This document shows, piece by piece, positions 4,979 to 5,010 of a stretch of 5,010 nt of DNA. Position 1 is the stretch's first letter; the number at the start of each line of letters is the position of its first letter. This stretch comes from Cyanobacteria bacterium UBA8803. GTDB taxonomy: Bacteria; Cyanobacteriota; Cyanobacteriia; Cyanobacteriales; Coleofasciculaceae. The stretch lies in the NCBI GenBank assembly GCA_003505715.1, contig DNXU01000092.1, forward strand, positions 1-5,010, given 5' to 3'. Position numbers and translations under genes: made by a program. The notes under the pieces are model-generated. The model was not told the DNA's origin, searched no databases, and saw only the letters and a list, made by a program, of their open reading frames with translations.

Positions 4979-5010
4979 CTCACTGGATGAAAATGCTCCT
5001 CTCCCTCATC

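Noticed and set aside
4987..5010. Possible start of a divergent gene reading MKMLLSLI into the right edge
   Set aside because: A lysine followed by hydrophobic residues could begin a signal peptide, but only eight codons are visible and there is no good ribosome binding site, so it cannot be supported.

Overview
The window is cyanobacterial chromosome. The evidence is a purD gene followed by a sensor kinase with the full NblS/Hik33/DspA architecture, a small protein of the cyanobacterial TIGR03792 type, two complete HIP1 octamers (GCGATCGC), and short G/C-rich heptamer and octamer repeats (CCCCATT at the left edge, GGGGGTGA-like downstream of the zinc-ribbon gene). The repeat content fits a filamentous cyanobacterium (Oscillatoriales or Nostocales grade), but genus cannot be read from this stretch.

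Layout, left to right. Bases 1-17 are a heptamer repeat cut by the window edge. A small TIGR03792-type gene (22-330, +) meets an IS607-family serine-recombinase transposase gene (341-946, -) tail to tail with 10 bp between them. The transposase looks intact, but no tnpB follows it. A 79-bp AT-rich gap with an inverted repeat separates it from a divergent gene (1026-1397, +) for a small membrane-anchored protein with eight zinc-ligand-like cysteines. A run of four G-tracts (1397-1423) lies at that gene's stop codon, in the gap shared with the convergent nblS end.

The right two thirds is a minus-strand pair, purD (3556-4836) then nblS (1458-3458), 97 bp apart and probably co-transcribed. PurD makes glycinamide ribonucleotide for purine synthesis. 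NblS is the membrane histidine kinase that in model cyanobacteria reads light and nutrient stress and acts with the response regulator RpaB. The purD leader (4837-5010) holds a perfect TATAAT box, a triple octamer repeat, and a decayed palindrome resembling the right end of IS200/IS605 or TnpB-type elements.

The core genes are ordinary. The more unusual material is the non-coding and mobile-element-derived sequence: the tnpB-less IS607 transposase, the G-quadruplex-type tract, and the element-end-like palindrome overlapping the probable purD promoter. I see no clear evidence for a new multi-gene system here.
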